Shown here in pieces: positions 19,896-29,060 of a DNA stretch of 64,000 nucleotides; the first letter of the stretch is position 1, and each line of letters starts with the position of its first letter. The notes beneath the pieces were generated by a model. It had not been told where the DNA came from, searched no databases, and saw nothing but the letters and a program-made list of their open reading frames with translations. The DNA comes from Phymatolithon calcareum (lineage: Eukaryota > Rhodophyta > Florideophyceae > Hapalidiales). The DNA is taken from the NCBI GenBank assembly GCA_977006965.1, contig OZ345358.1, forward strand, positions 1,302,001 through 1,366,000, in the 5' to 3' direction. Made by a program: the position numbers and the translations under genes.

Positions 19896-20545
19896 CTTCT
19901 GGCGAGCAACGAGGACTCAATCGGAACCTAAAAGCTCTATAGTCAGCAAAACTCCAAAACCTGCATCTGGTCTTAGAGAACCCGGCGGTGATAATGACGA
20001 TGCCATGTCGATGGCCGGTATAGCGTGGTTCGGGGTCATCAGCACGTTGCCGCTATTGCGATCGTGTGTAGCCTCGTCGGCGCGCAATCTTTGCGGTGAA
20101 AATGATCAATTTACTCCTGCTGTCTTGTCTTGTCCGCCTCTCCTCTCTCTCTCTCTCTCTGGGCGGAAACACATTTGTCTAAACGCACTCTAGCTCTTCA
20201 AACCCTAAAGGTCTCGAGTGAGTAGCATACGAACTCCTGCAATGACACGAACGCATGAAATGCAGATAAATCAATGTGACTAAGTAAAAGGGATTGGGAT
20301 AGCTACTGTACTCTTGGCATTGAATGGGCTTGCCGTGGATAGACGATTCGATGGCGCTCGCAATGTACTGTACTGCATACGTGATGACCGCGCGGATCGC
20401 TTGACTCAATCATGAATCATTGCTTCATAGTTCGGTTCTGATTTGATGCACATGAATTGTTGGAACAGGACAGTCGCAAGACGTCTTACATCGTCTGGAC
20501 AACTTCGCCGTAAGAGAATCATGCATTCTCCAGGTCTTTCTCTCG
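19896..20545. other. No recognised gene
   Basis: A CT dinucleotide run at 20,138-20,160. Frames of 76-102 codons have no identifiable features. Confidence 0.4.
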
Positions 20546-20660
20546 TGACAGGATTCGAACCAGCTGCCTCACATTCCTTCCTGTATCATACCGAAATATG
20601 CGCACTGCTGTAGGAGGCAAGAACGCGCCTCAACAGTGCATCACTATACACGTGCATAGC
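20546..20660 (-). repeat. tRNA-derived SINE-like sequence
   Basis: The minus strand contains GGTTCGAATCC (20,551-20,561), a perfect RNA polymerase III B box / T-loop, followed by TGTCACGA as in Ser/Leu-type tRNA 3' halves. About 85 bases upstream lies TGTTGAGGCGCG, a weak A-box/D-arm resemblance. The acceptor strands do not pair, so it is not a working tRNA gene. Confidence 0.5.
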
Positions 20661-20718
20661 CAGTTGAGAATTTGGCGACGTTCTTCCCATAACGCTGTAG
20701 TTGTTCGTATGGACCGTG

Positions 20719-20763
20719 GAAGAAGAAGAAAGATGAGATTTTTATTTTAGTGTTAACAACACA
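20719..20763 (-). repeat. Short retroposon tail family, partial inverted copy
   Basis: GAAGAAGAAGAAAGATGAG, ATTTTTATTTTAG and GTTAACAAC match the tail end of the family in reverse orientation. Confidence 0.55.
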
Positions 20764-21276
20764 GTCTGGACAGTAGATCAAATAAAGAACTACAGTAGAT
20801 AGTGAACCCGATCAACATCCAGAGCTATTAGGCAATTTAGTTGGATGGATGGATGGATTTCTGTTTTGTTGAAGCTCCCTTAGTCAATTATCATTGCACC
20901 TGAGAGACTTTTCGTTGCGCTACAATCCTTCGCTTACGTTTTCATCTGACACCTCTCGCTTCAAACCTCGAATCTCAATTTAGTTGGACAAACTTATAAC
21001 CTGTTGGAGAATATATCAATACAATGAAAATATGTTTACTTCGAAGAACGCACAACGATGCATCTTCTATTTAGCTAACTCTTCGAAGATAACATTTTTT
21101 CGTCGTACAGATTTAGCCTGGACATATTGAAGATATCAATGCATCCGCGGATGGACGGAGGAACCAGCATGTCAATTCCCTTCGGGTCATGTCTGTGTGT
21201 AAGAGGTGTGCCAGGGTATTGTTACAGTATTAATCGTTTCGGACAAGAATTTTTTGTTTCCGTTGACAAAAAATCA
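20764..21276. other. No recognised gene
   Basis: GGAT tetranucleotide repeats at 20,841-20,858; otherwise AT-rich without signals. Confidence 0.4.
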
Positions 21277-21284
21277 CAGATAAC

Positions 21285-21703
21285 TAGGGATGGCCCTCCC
21301 GAAAGGGCCCCTCCCCGAAATGGGCCCTTTTTTACCTCAAAGAGGGGATTTTGCCCTCTCCCTCGCGCCAAGTAGAGGGCCCCTTTCGGGCTTATGATAT
21401 TCTTACGACAACGAAGTGCTTATGATATTAGAGTATGGACAGAATTGTACAGTATACAGAAACGTGGACGCAGCATTAGCTTCATGGCATGAGGGCTACG
21501 GATTCAGGACGAGAAATCAACCTGCCAGTGCTTCTGACGTATGATACTGATGTCTGATGAAACAATCCTCCCCAGTTTCGGGCTTTTCGGGGCCCGAAAT
21601 CAGGTCTGTAATGAGGGTCAAAGAGGGCCCCTCCCCTCTAGAGGGCCACTGATAGAGGGCAAGTACGGCCCTCCGGGCCAATGTTTCGGGAGAGCCATCC
21701 CTA
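21285..21703. mobile_element. hAT-type MITE, GC-rich, 419 bp
   Basis: A perfect 8-bp target duplication CAGATAAC (21,277-21,284 and 21,704-21,711) flanks inverted ends reading TAGGGATGGCCCTCCCGAAA (left) and TAGGGATGGCTCTCCCGAAA (right), one mismatch in 20. The subterminal parts are crowded with GGGCCC and AGAGGGC motifs, while the centre is AT-richer. It has no coding capacity. The 8-bp duplication and the TAGGG start place it with hAT elements. Confidence 0.95.
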
Positions 21704-21836
21704 CAGATAACCTAATTAGTTGTTGAAAATTTTAGATTTTTTCTACTCTCTTCTACAGATCATAATATGTAAATTTACCATGAGTGACAACTTCAGAAAA
21801 TCGGTACCTTGTTAACCCGTTCCACTGAGCATCTTC

Positions 21837-22025
21837 ATGGGGCTCTTGGAGGATCTAGAGTCAAAGCCGGTACCAGAACAAGATTCCGAGGCAATGCAGA
21901 TCGTAAGATTGGATTTGACCCACGCCAAAGTAAACCGGTACCTCGCCAGGGCAGCGAACGAAACCATTTCCAACACAAACATCAAGCAATACCGGAGAAG
22001 AAAGATCCTGGAAGCCACCACTTAA
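21837..22025 (+). pseudogene. Protein-like fragment upstream of fragment B
   Basis: An ATG frame of 62 codons (MGLLEDLESKPVPEQDSEAM, then VNRYLARAANETISNT) has amphipathic, protein-like composition. It ends 51 bases before the start of the fragment B frame, and a pyrimidine-rich TTTGTGTTTCAG acceptor-like site lies at 22,081-22,092. It could be an exon of the same decayed gene as fragment B. No family recognised. Confidence 0.3.
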
Positions 22026-22075
22026 GTTGAAAAAACAATAAACACCCTATACCGCACACCAAGACAACAATTCCG

Positions 22076-22179
22076 TTGCATTTGTGTTTCAGGGCAAGGA
22101 GAAATATAACACTGGCCATAAAATGGTCATCTGGAACATTCCCGCCCATGATCACCTCGGAGCTCTATGAACTTATAGG
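22076..22179 (+). pseudogene. Gene fragment B, 5' part, interrupted by hAT element 2
   Basis: LAIKWSSGTFPPMITSELYE resembles LAVKWYFGRFPP of fragment C. The frame enters the hAT insertion at 22,180 and, if the element and one 8-base duplication are removed, continues in frame at 23,122 (DQCGKDGIEDIKTRLSEDEL) to a stop near 23,197. The product is unknown. Confidence 0.4.
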
Positions 22180-23121
22180 TAGGGGTGGCACCAATTTCAC
22201 TGATACGTATTGGTCTTCGCTCGGCAATAGATCAGTTTTACTGGTCTACTTTCTTGTAACGAAATGTTTATTGCAATCGAGCTACGCCTTGTAATAACAA
22301 CAGCAATAAGAGGCGATCCTACAATAAGAGAAACAATATCTGTAGTACAAAGCCTCGGGATCAGGGTGCTCTTCGTTTTCCTGCAACGCTTGATGGACTC
22401 TATCAGATTTCCCTTTGCCATAGCCAATTTGACAGACTGATCGTTCCAATATGCCTGATTCACTTTGAGAAAGATTATGGACTCAAAAACGATAGACGTC
22501 GTGTCTTTGCGACTGTCAGTCAAATGTTTTGGCGATAGACCATAAACGTTCAACCTCGGCAACAGATCCGACTATAAAGTCACATCCCATGTACTGCGAT
22601 TGAATCTCTGTAGATTCCTTGCGTTTCTTAATCAAATGATCAGCCATAGTCAGTGATGCAGCTGATGCACTTTCAGTAGGCGATCCATTATCTTCAGCAC
22701 ACAGCAGGCTTTCACAGGCAGTTTTCTCTTCTTGTATGATCTCTACTTATGTAATTATGGCTCCTCCGCAATAAAGAAAGAAAGAAATTATGGCTCCGCT
22801 ATGAGAGATAGATGCGATGGAATACCCTTAGCACAAAACGTGGATCAGCTACTGTAGTAAGTATTAAGAGTTGCGGAAACTCCTACTAGCGTGGACCTCT
22901 GTCGACTTCGTGGCACCAGTAGGGTTTCACCTTAGTAAGGTGACCTTACGGTGCCATGCAGCTCCATTGTCATCTCTGCATTCAGGAATATGAGTACGCA
23001 ATGACTGCAGTAAGGCGCTGCGTCACAAGAATGACTGCAGTATGGAACTTTGTTGCACTAGAGCTGTTATTGCAGTTTATTGAAACTTGCTGCAATAACA
23101 GTAGAATTGGTGCCACCCCTA
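22180..23121 (-). mobile_element. hAT-type non-autonomous element 2 (942 bp)
   Basis: Inverted ends TAGGGGTGGCACCAATT at both termini match exactly for 17 bases. The flanks CTTATAGG and CTTACAGA agree at 6 of 8 positions, a decayed 8-bp target duplication. The end sequence continues into TCACTG, similar to TCCATTG of element 1. A transposase C-terminal relic is at 22,197-22,562, and the right part holds short direct repeats around ATGACTGCAGTA. It is inserted in gene fragment B. Confidence 0.85.
22197..22562 (-). pseudogene. hAT transposase C-terminal fragment in element 2
   Basis: Residues about 25-48 read SIVFESIIFLKVNQAYWNDQ followed by SVKLAMA, the hAT dimerisation-region ending, shared with element 1. 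The rest of the frame after this is probably past the original stop. No catalytic DDE part remains. Confidence 0.65.
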
Positions 23122-23197
23122 CTTACAGATCAATGTGGAAAAGATGGTATCGAAGATATCAAGACACGCCTCTCGGAAGACGAGCTATCATCCTAAG
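23122..23197 (+). pseudogene. Gene fragment B, 3' part after hAT element 2
   Basis: Continues the frame of 22,076-22,179: LTDQCGKDGIEDIKTRLSED, ending in TAA. A further protein-like run (ASACTRRALDKDLAVFHAAK) follows the stop in the same frame, so the stop may be a late mutation. Confidence 0.35.
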
Positions 23198-23447
23198 CAA
23201 GTGCCTGCACAAGAAGAGCACTTGACAAAGACCTTGCCGTGTTTCACGCGGCCAAGGCTGCGTCCGAAACATGAAATCATCCGGCCCACTCCCCGCCGAC
23301 TATGCGCGACCCAGTATACTGGAACATGTGTCCCATCGAGGCCCAATTATGGGTCAGAGGTAGGTTTCTGTATTTCACCACATCGAGTCGCACCCGACCC
23401 TGCAAACGTTCAACTAAGAAAGACCCTGTCCGTGGCCACATGGCCTT

Positions 23448-23516
23448 CGCAAAATTGCTCCAAGCGTCTGCAGATGCGTTGGTAACTTTAAATGAATATT
23501 CTCTCTTCTTCTTCCA
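23448..23516 (+). repeat. Short retroposon tail family, copy 4
   Basis: GCGTCTGCAGATGCGTTGGT and AACTTTAAAT, then a CTTCTTCTTCC end. No target duplication seen. Confidence 0.75.
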
Positions 23517-23629
23517 CGTTGTTCCGCAGAAATGCATCATTCCAAATTATCGCCTGAGCGCAGATGGCCAGAGGAACGGGCAAAGAAGTCTTCGCCAAAG
23601 TGGAGATATTTAGTAACGCATCGCTCGAT

Positions 23630-23649
23630 AAGGTATAATATTATACCTT
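23630..23649. repeat. 20-bp perfect palindrome
   Basis: AAGGTATAAT followed by its exact complement; looser pairing of TCGCTCGAT with GTTGAGTGA extends it outward. Confidence 0.85.
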
Positions 23650-24807
23650 GTTGAGTGAGGCGAAATTAGACCAGCTCATTGTCACTGCTCTTTATTAAAC
23701 TACCTTAAAAAGCCAGTCGCACGCTGCAGATGCCATCTACAAATAGGCACCCGCTCCGCCGTCCGAGTAGTCAAGGTCCTTCGATAGGCCAGCTCAGTGT
23801 GAGCCTCGTGAGACACCAACATTTCTTGTGCACCGAATTGTGCTCCGTACCGACATTAATCCAAAGGCGAAAACGGCCGCGAGTCCAGCGAATGCTGAGT
23901 TAAGCACATACTGAATGGCGGATCCGTCCTGCATTACTACGTCGGCACATGGTGCGGAGCAGACCTAGGGCACATTCAAAAAGATCCCGCTCGGCTTGGC
24001 ACCATACGGTGCAATCACGTCTATGTAAGCATACTTTCGCACGCTTCTTCACATACTGTAAGTTACTTGGAAACTTTTTGTCTCTGGATGGAACGATTTT
24101 CTGGCGCGCCAATACGGGCCATTGAACTGCAGTTCCGTGATAATCGCGCAAGACAGAAGCGCTGCGCACATGCACAACGAGACCTATAACCGGCTGGTCG
24201 CGGTACCCTAGACAGTCACACGACAGCAACAGGGTACTACCCTACTCTTCCCAGTTTGCGCGAGACCGAGGCACGTATTGTGCACGCTTCGAAAAAGAGC
24301 ACGTAATCATCCAGGCCGATTGCACTGATATGCCGTGAAAAAAAAAAAAACTACGGCATACAGCCAAGAAATTGCTTTGGCGGTTTATACAAAACATCAA
24401 AATCGAAACGTTTGAGTGTTAAGCTATAAAGTAGCGGGCAAAGTTCGCACCGACCAAGACGAAGCGCAACCAAATAAGGTCGCGCTCGTTAATATCCGTC
24501 AAGTAGAAGCTGTGTTTCAAAAATGATCCAATTCTGAAGAAGAGACACAACTGGCCTCGATTCAAGCCCTCTTTTCTAGCCCGTCTTGTGAAAAGAACGC
24601 TTGAATTGTTACTGTAGTACTTCATAATTCCAATCGAAAAATCAAGCTCCCCTCATTTGGGCGATTTGCAGTTTACAAAGGCGCTTTCTGGCAGGGAGAG
24701 ACATTTCGGTTGCAGTTTTGCTTGTGTTTCACACGACGATATCTTGTGTCGTGGCGACACATGAGTTGCGGTTTCTGGCTGCATATAATAATTTGGCGGT
24801 ATATAAA
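23650..24807. other. No recognised gene; 13-A run
   Basis: A 109-codon minus frame at 23,900-24,229 (YVKKRAKVCLHRRDCTVWC) looks somewhat protein-like but starts at TTG and matches nothing I know. A 13-base A run lies at about 24,338. Confidence 0.4.
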
Positions 24808-25214
24808 TGACGAATAGCCACCCTCAATAATACAGTTCATATGAGAAGCACAGAATGTTGGCAGTGAAATGGTACTTCGGACGCTTCCCTCCACGGAAAC
24901 CCTCTTCCTATGTGGAACAATTCGGCGAGGTTGCTGAGAAGAGCCTTGAGACCCTGCAGCGCAATCTCACACGACCGCAACTCAACGGAGAGACTGAGGG
25001 CGAGACAATGCAGGCGATGGACAGACTATTAGAATTAGAGAAAATAATGACGGAAGAAATGATAGTGTGATGCGATATTTTTAGACAATGCGAAAGTAGC
25101 ACATGGGAAGCTACTCTGGTGTCGGCGACTCTGGCGTTGAGGGCTTCTAAAATAAAAACTTACATTTTCCCCCCCATATGATTGGCATTCTTTTGACGAA
25201 TAGCCGCCCTCAAT
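24808..25214 (+). repeat. Segment bounded by 21-base direct repeats, containing fragment C
   Basis: TGACGAATAGCC(A/G)CCCTCAAT occurs at 24,808-24,828 and 25,194-25,214 with one mismatch, bracketing about 365 bases that hold gene fragment C. It could be a long target duplication around a retroposed or inserted segment, or a chance remnant of a local tandem duplication. Confidence 0.7.
24855..25070 (+). pseudogene. Gene fragment C of the recurring unknown family
   Basis: The 71-codon frame reads LAVKWYFGRFPPRKPSSYVE, FGEVAEKSLETLQRNLTRPQ, then a charged C-terminus (AMDRLLELEKIMTEEM). Fragment D at 27,679-27,867 on the opposite strand shares NLTRPQLNG, QAMDRLL and IMTE, and nucleotide similarity continues past the stop (GTGTGATGCGATATT in both). 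This looks like the C-terminal exon of a duplicated gene. Function unknown. Confidence 0.45.
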
Positions 25215-25234
25215 GAGATTAATTTACCACAGAC

Positions 25235-25347
25235 GTCCTCGTGGAAAAAAACTGCAGTGTTTTTCCACGAGGACAATTCCTCATGAAACAACTTTGTTGC
25301 CATCATGGCATGGCAACAAAGTTTCCAAGTTATGATATCTTGGAAAC
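25235..25347. repeat. Three consecutive stem-loops upstream of the exchanger gene
   Basis: Stem 1 (25,235-25,274) pairs GTCCTCGTGGAAAAA with TTTTTCCACGAGGAC. Stem 2 (25,290-25,323) pairs AACTTTGTTGCCAT with ATGGCAACAAAGTT. Stem 3 (25,321-25,347) pairs GTTTCCAAG with CTTGGAAAC and overlaps stem 2 by three bases. All stems are perfect and end about 100 bases before the exchanger ATG. Confidence 0.92.
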
Positions 25348-25449
25348 TATTATTGTTGCTATGACGCATGATGCCATCGGCCGTCAACAACTTATCTGCT
25401 TATCGTCCAGTTTGATTTCCTACACATTTGTTAGGTGACATCAGCCGAA

Positions 25450-27144
25450 ATGCTGTTTCAAAACCTTTTTCCATTTAAAGCAGCTCCGATCTTCGTCAGA
25501 TGCGATGGCAATTGCTATCCTAAGTTTCAGGCTCTCTGCTCTATCATCTGCGACCCAGCTGTCGCTGGTATGCCTAAGTCGGTTGTTTCAAGGCACTTTA
25601 CCTCTCGATTTCGACGTTCACGTAGAGAAAATCTGCCGATTTCAATCTCGATTTTGTCACTATTAGCTCTCTTTGTCCTTGTAACTGTCTTGACGCACGA
25701 TACTCGAAGTGAGTCATTGTCCACCACCGCAAGACAAGGAGTGCCATCATTTCTTCTACCGACTTCCGTCCGCGCCGCCGGCTACAGTGCAAACTTTTGT
25801 GAGGGCACAACGCCAACAAACTTCCTACGATCCACCAATCGCGCCTGGCTAGCTTTCCTGCTCCCAGCCATAGTCTTCACATTTATCGGACTCGCCCTAG
25901 TCACCGACGACTATTTTGTACCATCGCTAGAGCGAATCTGTGATTGTCTCTACCTCAGCCCTGATGTTGCTGGAGCTACCTTCATGGCCGCCGGGTCAAG
26001 TGCACCGGAGCTGTTCACTAGTATGCTGTCCGTGTTTTTCACAGAAGATGATGTTGGCATAGGTACTATCGTCGGCAGCGCTGTGTTCAACATACTAATC
26101 ATCATCGGGCTCTCTGCCATACTCGCCAAACGAACTCTAAGATTGGACTTTCGCCCGCTTCTCAGGGATTCCTTTTTCTATATTGTAAGTGTCGTGGCAT
26201 TGTTGGTATTTGTTCTCTTCTCAACCCGCGGGCGTGCTGACTGGTGGGAGGGGCTCATTCTGTTGGTCGGATACGCACTCTACATCCTGTTCATGAGTTT
26301 TGGTAATGCGCCCTACTTTGAGTACACAAAACAGTGGGCAAACCAAATGAATGTGGCTTCTTCCCAGGGAGACGTGGAATGCGGAATGTCATGTTTCAAG
26401 AAAAACACTGAAAGTAACAACTCTCCTAACGCAGACACTCAGAATACGGAGCAAGGAGAACCTGAGATGCTGGATGACAACCCTGAAGTCGAGGTACCAC
26501 TAGAGGACGAAGAAAGCACGCCGAGCTTCTTCCTTGGAGTTGAGCTGCCGGTAACTACTCTCGGCTGGATAACATTACCGCTCGTATTCCCCTGGCAATT
26601 CCTGTTTCGGTGGACAATATTCAAGTGCGACACAAATAAGACAAAGAAGCGGTGGCCTCTGACGTTTGCCACTTCCATTGTATGGATCATGGCTATATCA
26701 TATGGAATGGTCGAGGCGGCGCGTCTTGCTGGCTGCTTCATCGGAATTCCATCGTCGGTCATGGGTCTCACAATTCTCGCCGCAGGTACCAGCGTACCGG
26801 ATGCTCTTGCAAGCGTTTCCGTGGCGAGGGCTGGTTTCGGCGACATGGCCGTCAGCAACGCGATCGGCAGTAATGTCTTTGACATTCTAGTCGGTCTCGG
26901 TCTACCCTGGTTTATTGGTGGATTGGCCAAGAGGAAGGCACAGGCAATTACAGTGGATCCTGTTGGGCTCGTGGTTATACCAATCGTCATTCTTTTCGGC
27001 ATAATCATTGCGCTCGTGTCGATGCTTGCCTTGCTCAAGTGGAAACTGACCAAAAAGGTTGGATTTGCCTTATTCACAATGTATGCAGCTTTTTTGACAT
27101 ACTCGCTTCTGGATGTCTATGTACTCAAGATTGGTGGATCATAG
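25450..27144 (+). CDS. K+-dependent Na+/Ca2+ exchanger (NCKX/SLC24-type)
   Basis: A single-exon frame of 564 residues from the first ATG after a stop at 25,432-25,434. It is a membrane antiporter of the CaCA superfamily that moves Ca2+ against Na+ (and K+ in NCKX types). A hydrophobic segment at residues 62-85 may be a signal anchor. The two inverted alpha repeats are clear: alpha-1 at about 172-225 with GATFMAAGSSAPEL and TIVGSAVFNI, alpha-2 at about 437-485 with LTILAAGTSVPDALAS and AIGSNVFDIL, which together form the ion site. An acidic cytosolic loop (about 300-365, EPEMLDDNPEVEVPLEDEE) separates two five-helix halves, as usual. The length fits the family. The location, plasma membrane or endomembrane, cannot be told. 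The antisense frame at 26,439-27,077 is a shadow. It is flanked by inverted fragments C and D and by three stem-loops upstream. Confidence 0.94.
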   Translation: MLFQNLFPFKAAPIFVRCDGNCYPKFQALCSIICDPAVAGMPKSVVSRHFTSRFRRSRRENLPISISILSLLALFVLVTVLTHDTRSESLSTTARQGVPSFLLPTSVRAAGYSANFCEGTTPTNFLRSTNRAWLAFLLPAIVFTFIGLALVTDDYFVPSLERICDCLYLSPDVAGATFMAAGSSAPELFTSMLSVFFTEDDVGIGTIVGSAVFNILIIIGLSAILAKRTLRLDFRPLLRDSFFYIVSVVALLVFVLFSTRGRADWWEGLILLVGYALYILFMSFGNAPYFEYTKQWANQMNVASSQGDVECGMSCFKKNTESNNSPNADTQNTEQGEPEMLDDNPEVEVPLEDEESTPSFFLGVELPVTTLGWITLPLVFPWQFLFRWTIFKCDTNKTKKRWPLTFATSIVWIMAISYGMVEAARLAGCFIGIPSSVMGLTILAAGTSVPDALASVSVARAGFGDMAVSNAIGSNVFDILVGLGLPWFIGGLAKRKAQAITVDPVGLVVIPIVILFGIIIALVSMLALLKWKLTKKVGFALFTMYAAFLTYSLLDVYVLKIGGS

Positions 27145-27678
27145 CAGAGGTGACGGGGGGGGGGTGGAGGGGGGGGTCCATGTCAGGGGAAATTGTAATT
27201 TTTTTGATTTTAGAAGCCCCCAGCCCCAGATTCGCCGACAACAGCGCAGCTAACCGTTGTAACAATCGCCGCACTCGACGAGGTGTCCCGTACCTAAGTT
27301 CGTACCTTTTCGGGCATACGCGTTATTTTTGCGTCGGGTGCTGACAGGAGCTTAGGTGAATTGATCGACGCCGAAGAGCGCAATAATCAAGCGGTTAATG
27401 CTGACGGGCGCAAACCGCGCTCCGTGGGCTCAAGTAAGTGTCGGGCGAATTTTTGCGCGTGCGAGCATGCAGTACGCCACGCATGGCCAGCTCCAGGCGG
27501 CGACCGCGCATCTGCGCGTGCGTGGAGACCATGGCGGGCAACGGAATGGGCGCGACACAACATTGAGTTCTGCCTAGTATTAACTTTACAGTGTTAGAAT
27601 TGTTACCTCATAAAGGCAGGCCTCTGGCGATCCCGGACTTCGGGTAGAGGCACATCGCGATTGTACGAGAATATCGCA
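27145..27678. other. 3' flank of the exchanger gene with G runs
   Basis: Runs of 10 G and 8 G lie at 27,153-27,177, then a GC-rich stretch with no gene. No clear polyadenylation signal identified. Confidence 0.5.
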
Positions 27679-27867
27679 TCACACTCTCATTCCTTCGGTC
27701 ATTATAATATCTGATTTTAATAGTCTGTCCATCGCCTGCTTTGTTTCGTCCTCGGTCTTGCCGTTGAGTTGTGGTCGTGTGAGATTGTGTAGTAGAGTGT
27801 CAATGCTCTTCTCAGCGAACTCACCAGAGTATTCCACAGACGCAGAGGGGTTCAGTGGGGGGTCCAT
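27679..27867 (-). pseudogene. Gene fragment D of the recurring unknown family
   Basis: A 62-codon frame with VEYSGEFAEKSIDTLLHNL, RPQLNGKTEDETKQAMDRLL and IMTEGMRV is the inverted counterpart of fragment C, so the exchanger gene lies between two inverted related segments. An upstream exon is not evident. Confidence 0.45.
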
Positions 27868-28787
27868 GTCTGTCTTCCACTCTTCAGCAGATGCAACTAT
27901 TTGTGCTTGCTCTTCCTTCCTCTAGTATGTCTACTGTAACTTAGTGTATATAGTCTTTCGAGAACAACTTTTAATTGTACTTTTTACATGTAATGAACCC
28001 TATTATACTGCAGTCCATTCGTGGAAAGCTGGATGGCATTGCACAACATATCTTTGGATAACTTTAAGTAAGGACATTCCATTTTGTGTCCTGAAGACCT
28101 CTTTCGGGTTGCTTACGGTGTTCCTCGACCTCTATCGCTATTTCAATGTACTTTCTGATAATGTTGTACAAGTAGCTGTTCTAAGCATGACAAAATGATT
28201 TGTTGATGGATAGATTAAGATACTCATGACGGAAGCATCTCTACACCTCTTGCTTCCAAATTCGTACGGCAAGTATGCGCGTAGTGAATCGTTACTCTTC
28301 CCTTGCTCTTGATGCGCCTCAACGGCTGTCAGTCCACTGGGGAGCTCAATGAAAAGTACAAATATACTGTCGGTATTGATCCGACCCTGGAAAAAGATTT
28401 TGCGTGGAAGGAGAGCGTAATATCATATGGACATTAGCTCTCAGTGGAATGGTGAAGAAAAGGGGCATTTTATTTCGAACAGCCCGTAAAACTAAACATT
28501 CAATCACATAGGGACTTCAAGGTAAAATGAGGAGGGAAGTATCTGCTTCCATGAGAGCATCCTACAATTGATTGGTTTACGAGCTTCAACAGCGATCGAG
28601 AAGGCATCAGAAATGGCAAGAGCACTCGTCCAGCGAAAAACGCGAATTTGCAACAAGAACATATGCTGTTCCCGTCGCTCTTCCTTGCGTATATGATATA
28701 CAGTACATTTCCACCGTGTGCAGCTATGAAATAGTTTGGATGCGAGATACCGTAGAGTTCACCCCCCAGGACATTTCTATACATCAT
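27868..28787. other. No recognised gene
   Basis: Short frames only. The duplicated part of the window ends at unit position 28,212 without any visible feature there. Confidence 0.5.
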
Positions 28788-29060
28788 AAAATCAGCATCA
28801 TGGATAGCCCTACAGTAAAGGCTTCTGGACCAGACAGGGTGCAGTACGAAACGCTGATGGTAGACCCGATTCTGAGCACAATTGTATCATTTGCGATTTG
28901 GAAATTTTGTAGCTGGTAGAAACCGGCCCCGTTGACATGGAGAACATCCCAACTGGTATCTATCTAAAACGACGGGAATATAGCACTGCCGACTAGCTAC
29001 CACCCAATTTAGTCCTAAGCCATAGAAGGAAGCTTATCGAAATGGCTCTCGACAGGTAAG
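28788..29060 (+). pseudogene. LINE reverse transcriptase relic
   Basis: SPTVKASGPDRVQYETLMVD matches the start of the non-LTR reverse transcriptase domain (pattern K-A-x-G-P-D). After a stop at 28,919 and a frame change, NDGNIALPTSYHPI and, past two stops, AIEGSLSKWL match the next conserved block (NYRPI...E+xxxK). It is badly decayed. Confidence 0.7.

Noticed and set aside
20546-20660. Functional tRNA gene
   Set aside because: Only the T-loop side is convincing; acceptor strands do not pair and the T stem has a mismatch.
26439-27077. 212-codon minus-strand frame
   Set aside because: Antisense shadow of the exchanger gene; Ser/Thr/Pro-rich with no domain.
25435-27144. GTG start of the exchanger at 25,435
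   Set aside because: The first ATG, 15 bases further on, is the likely start in a eukaryote.
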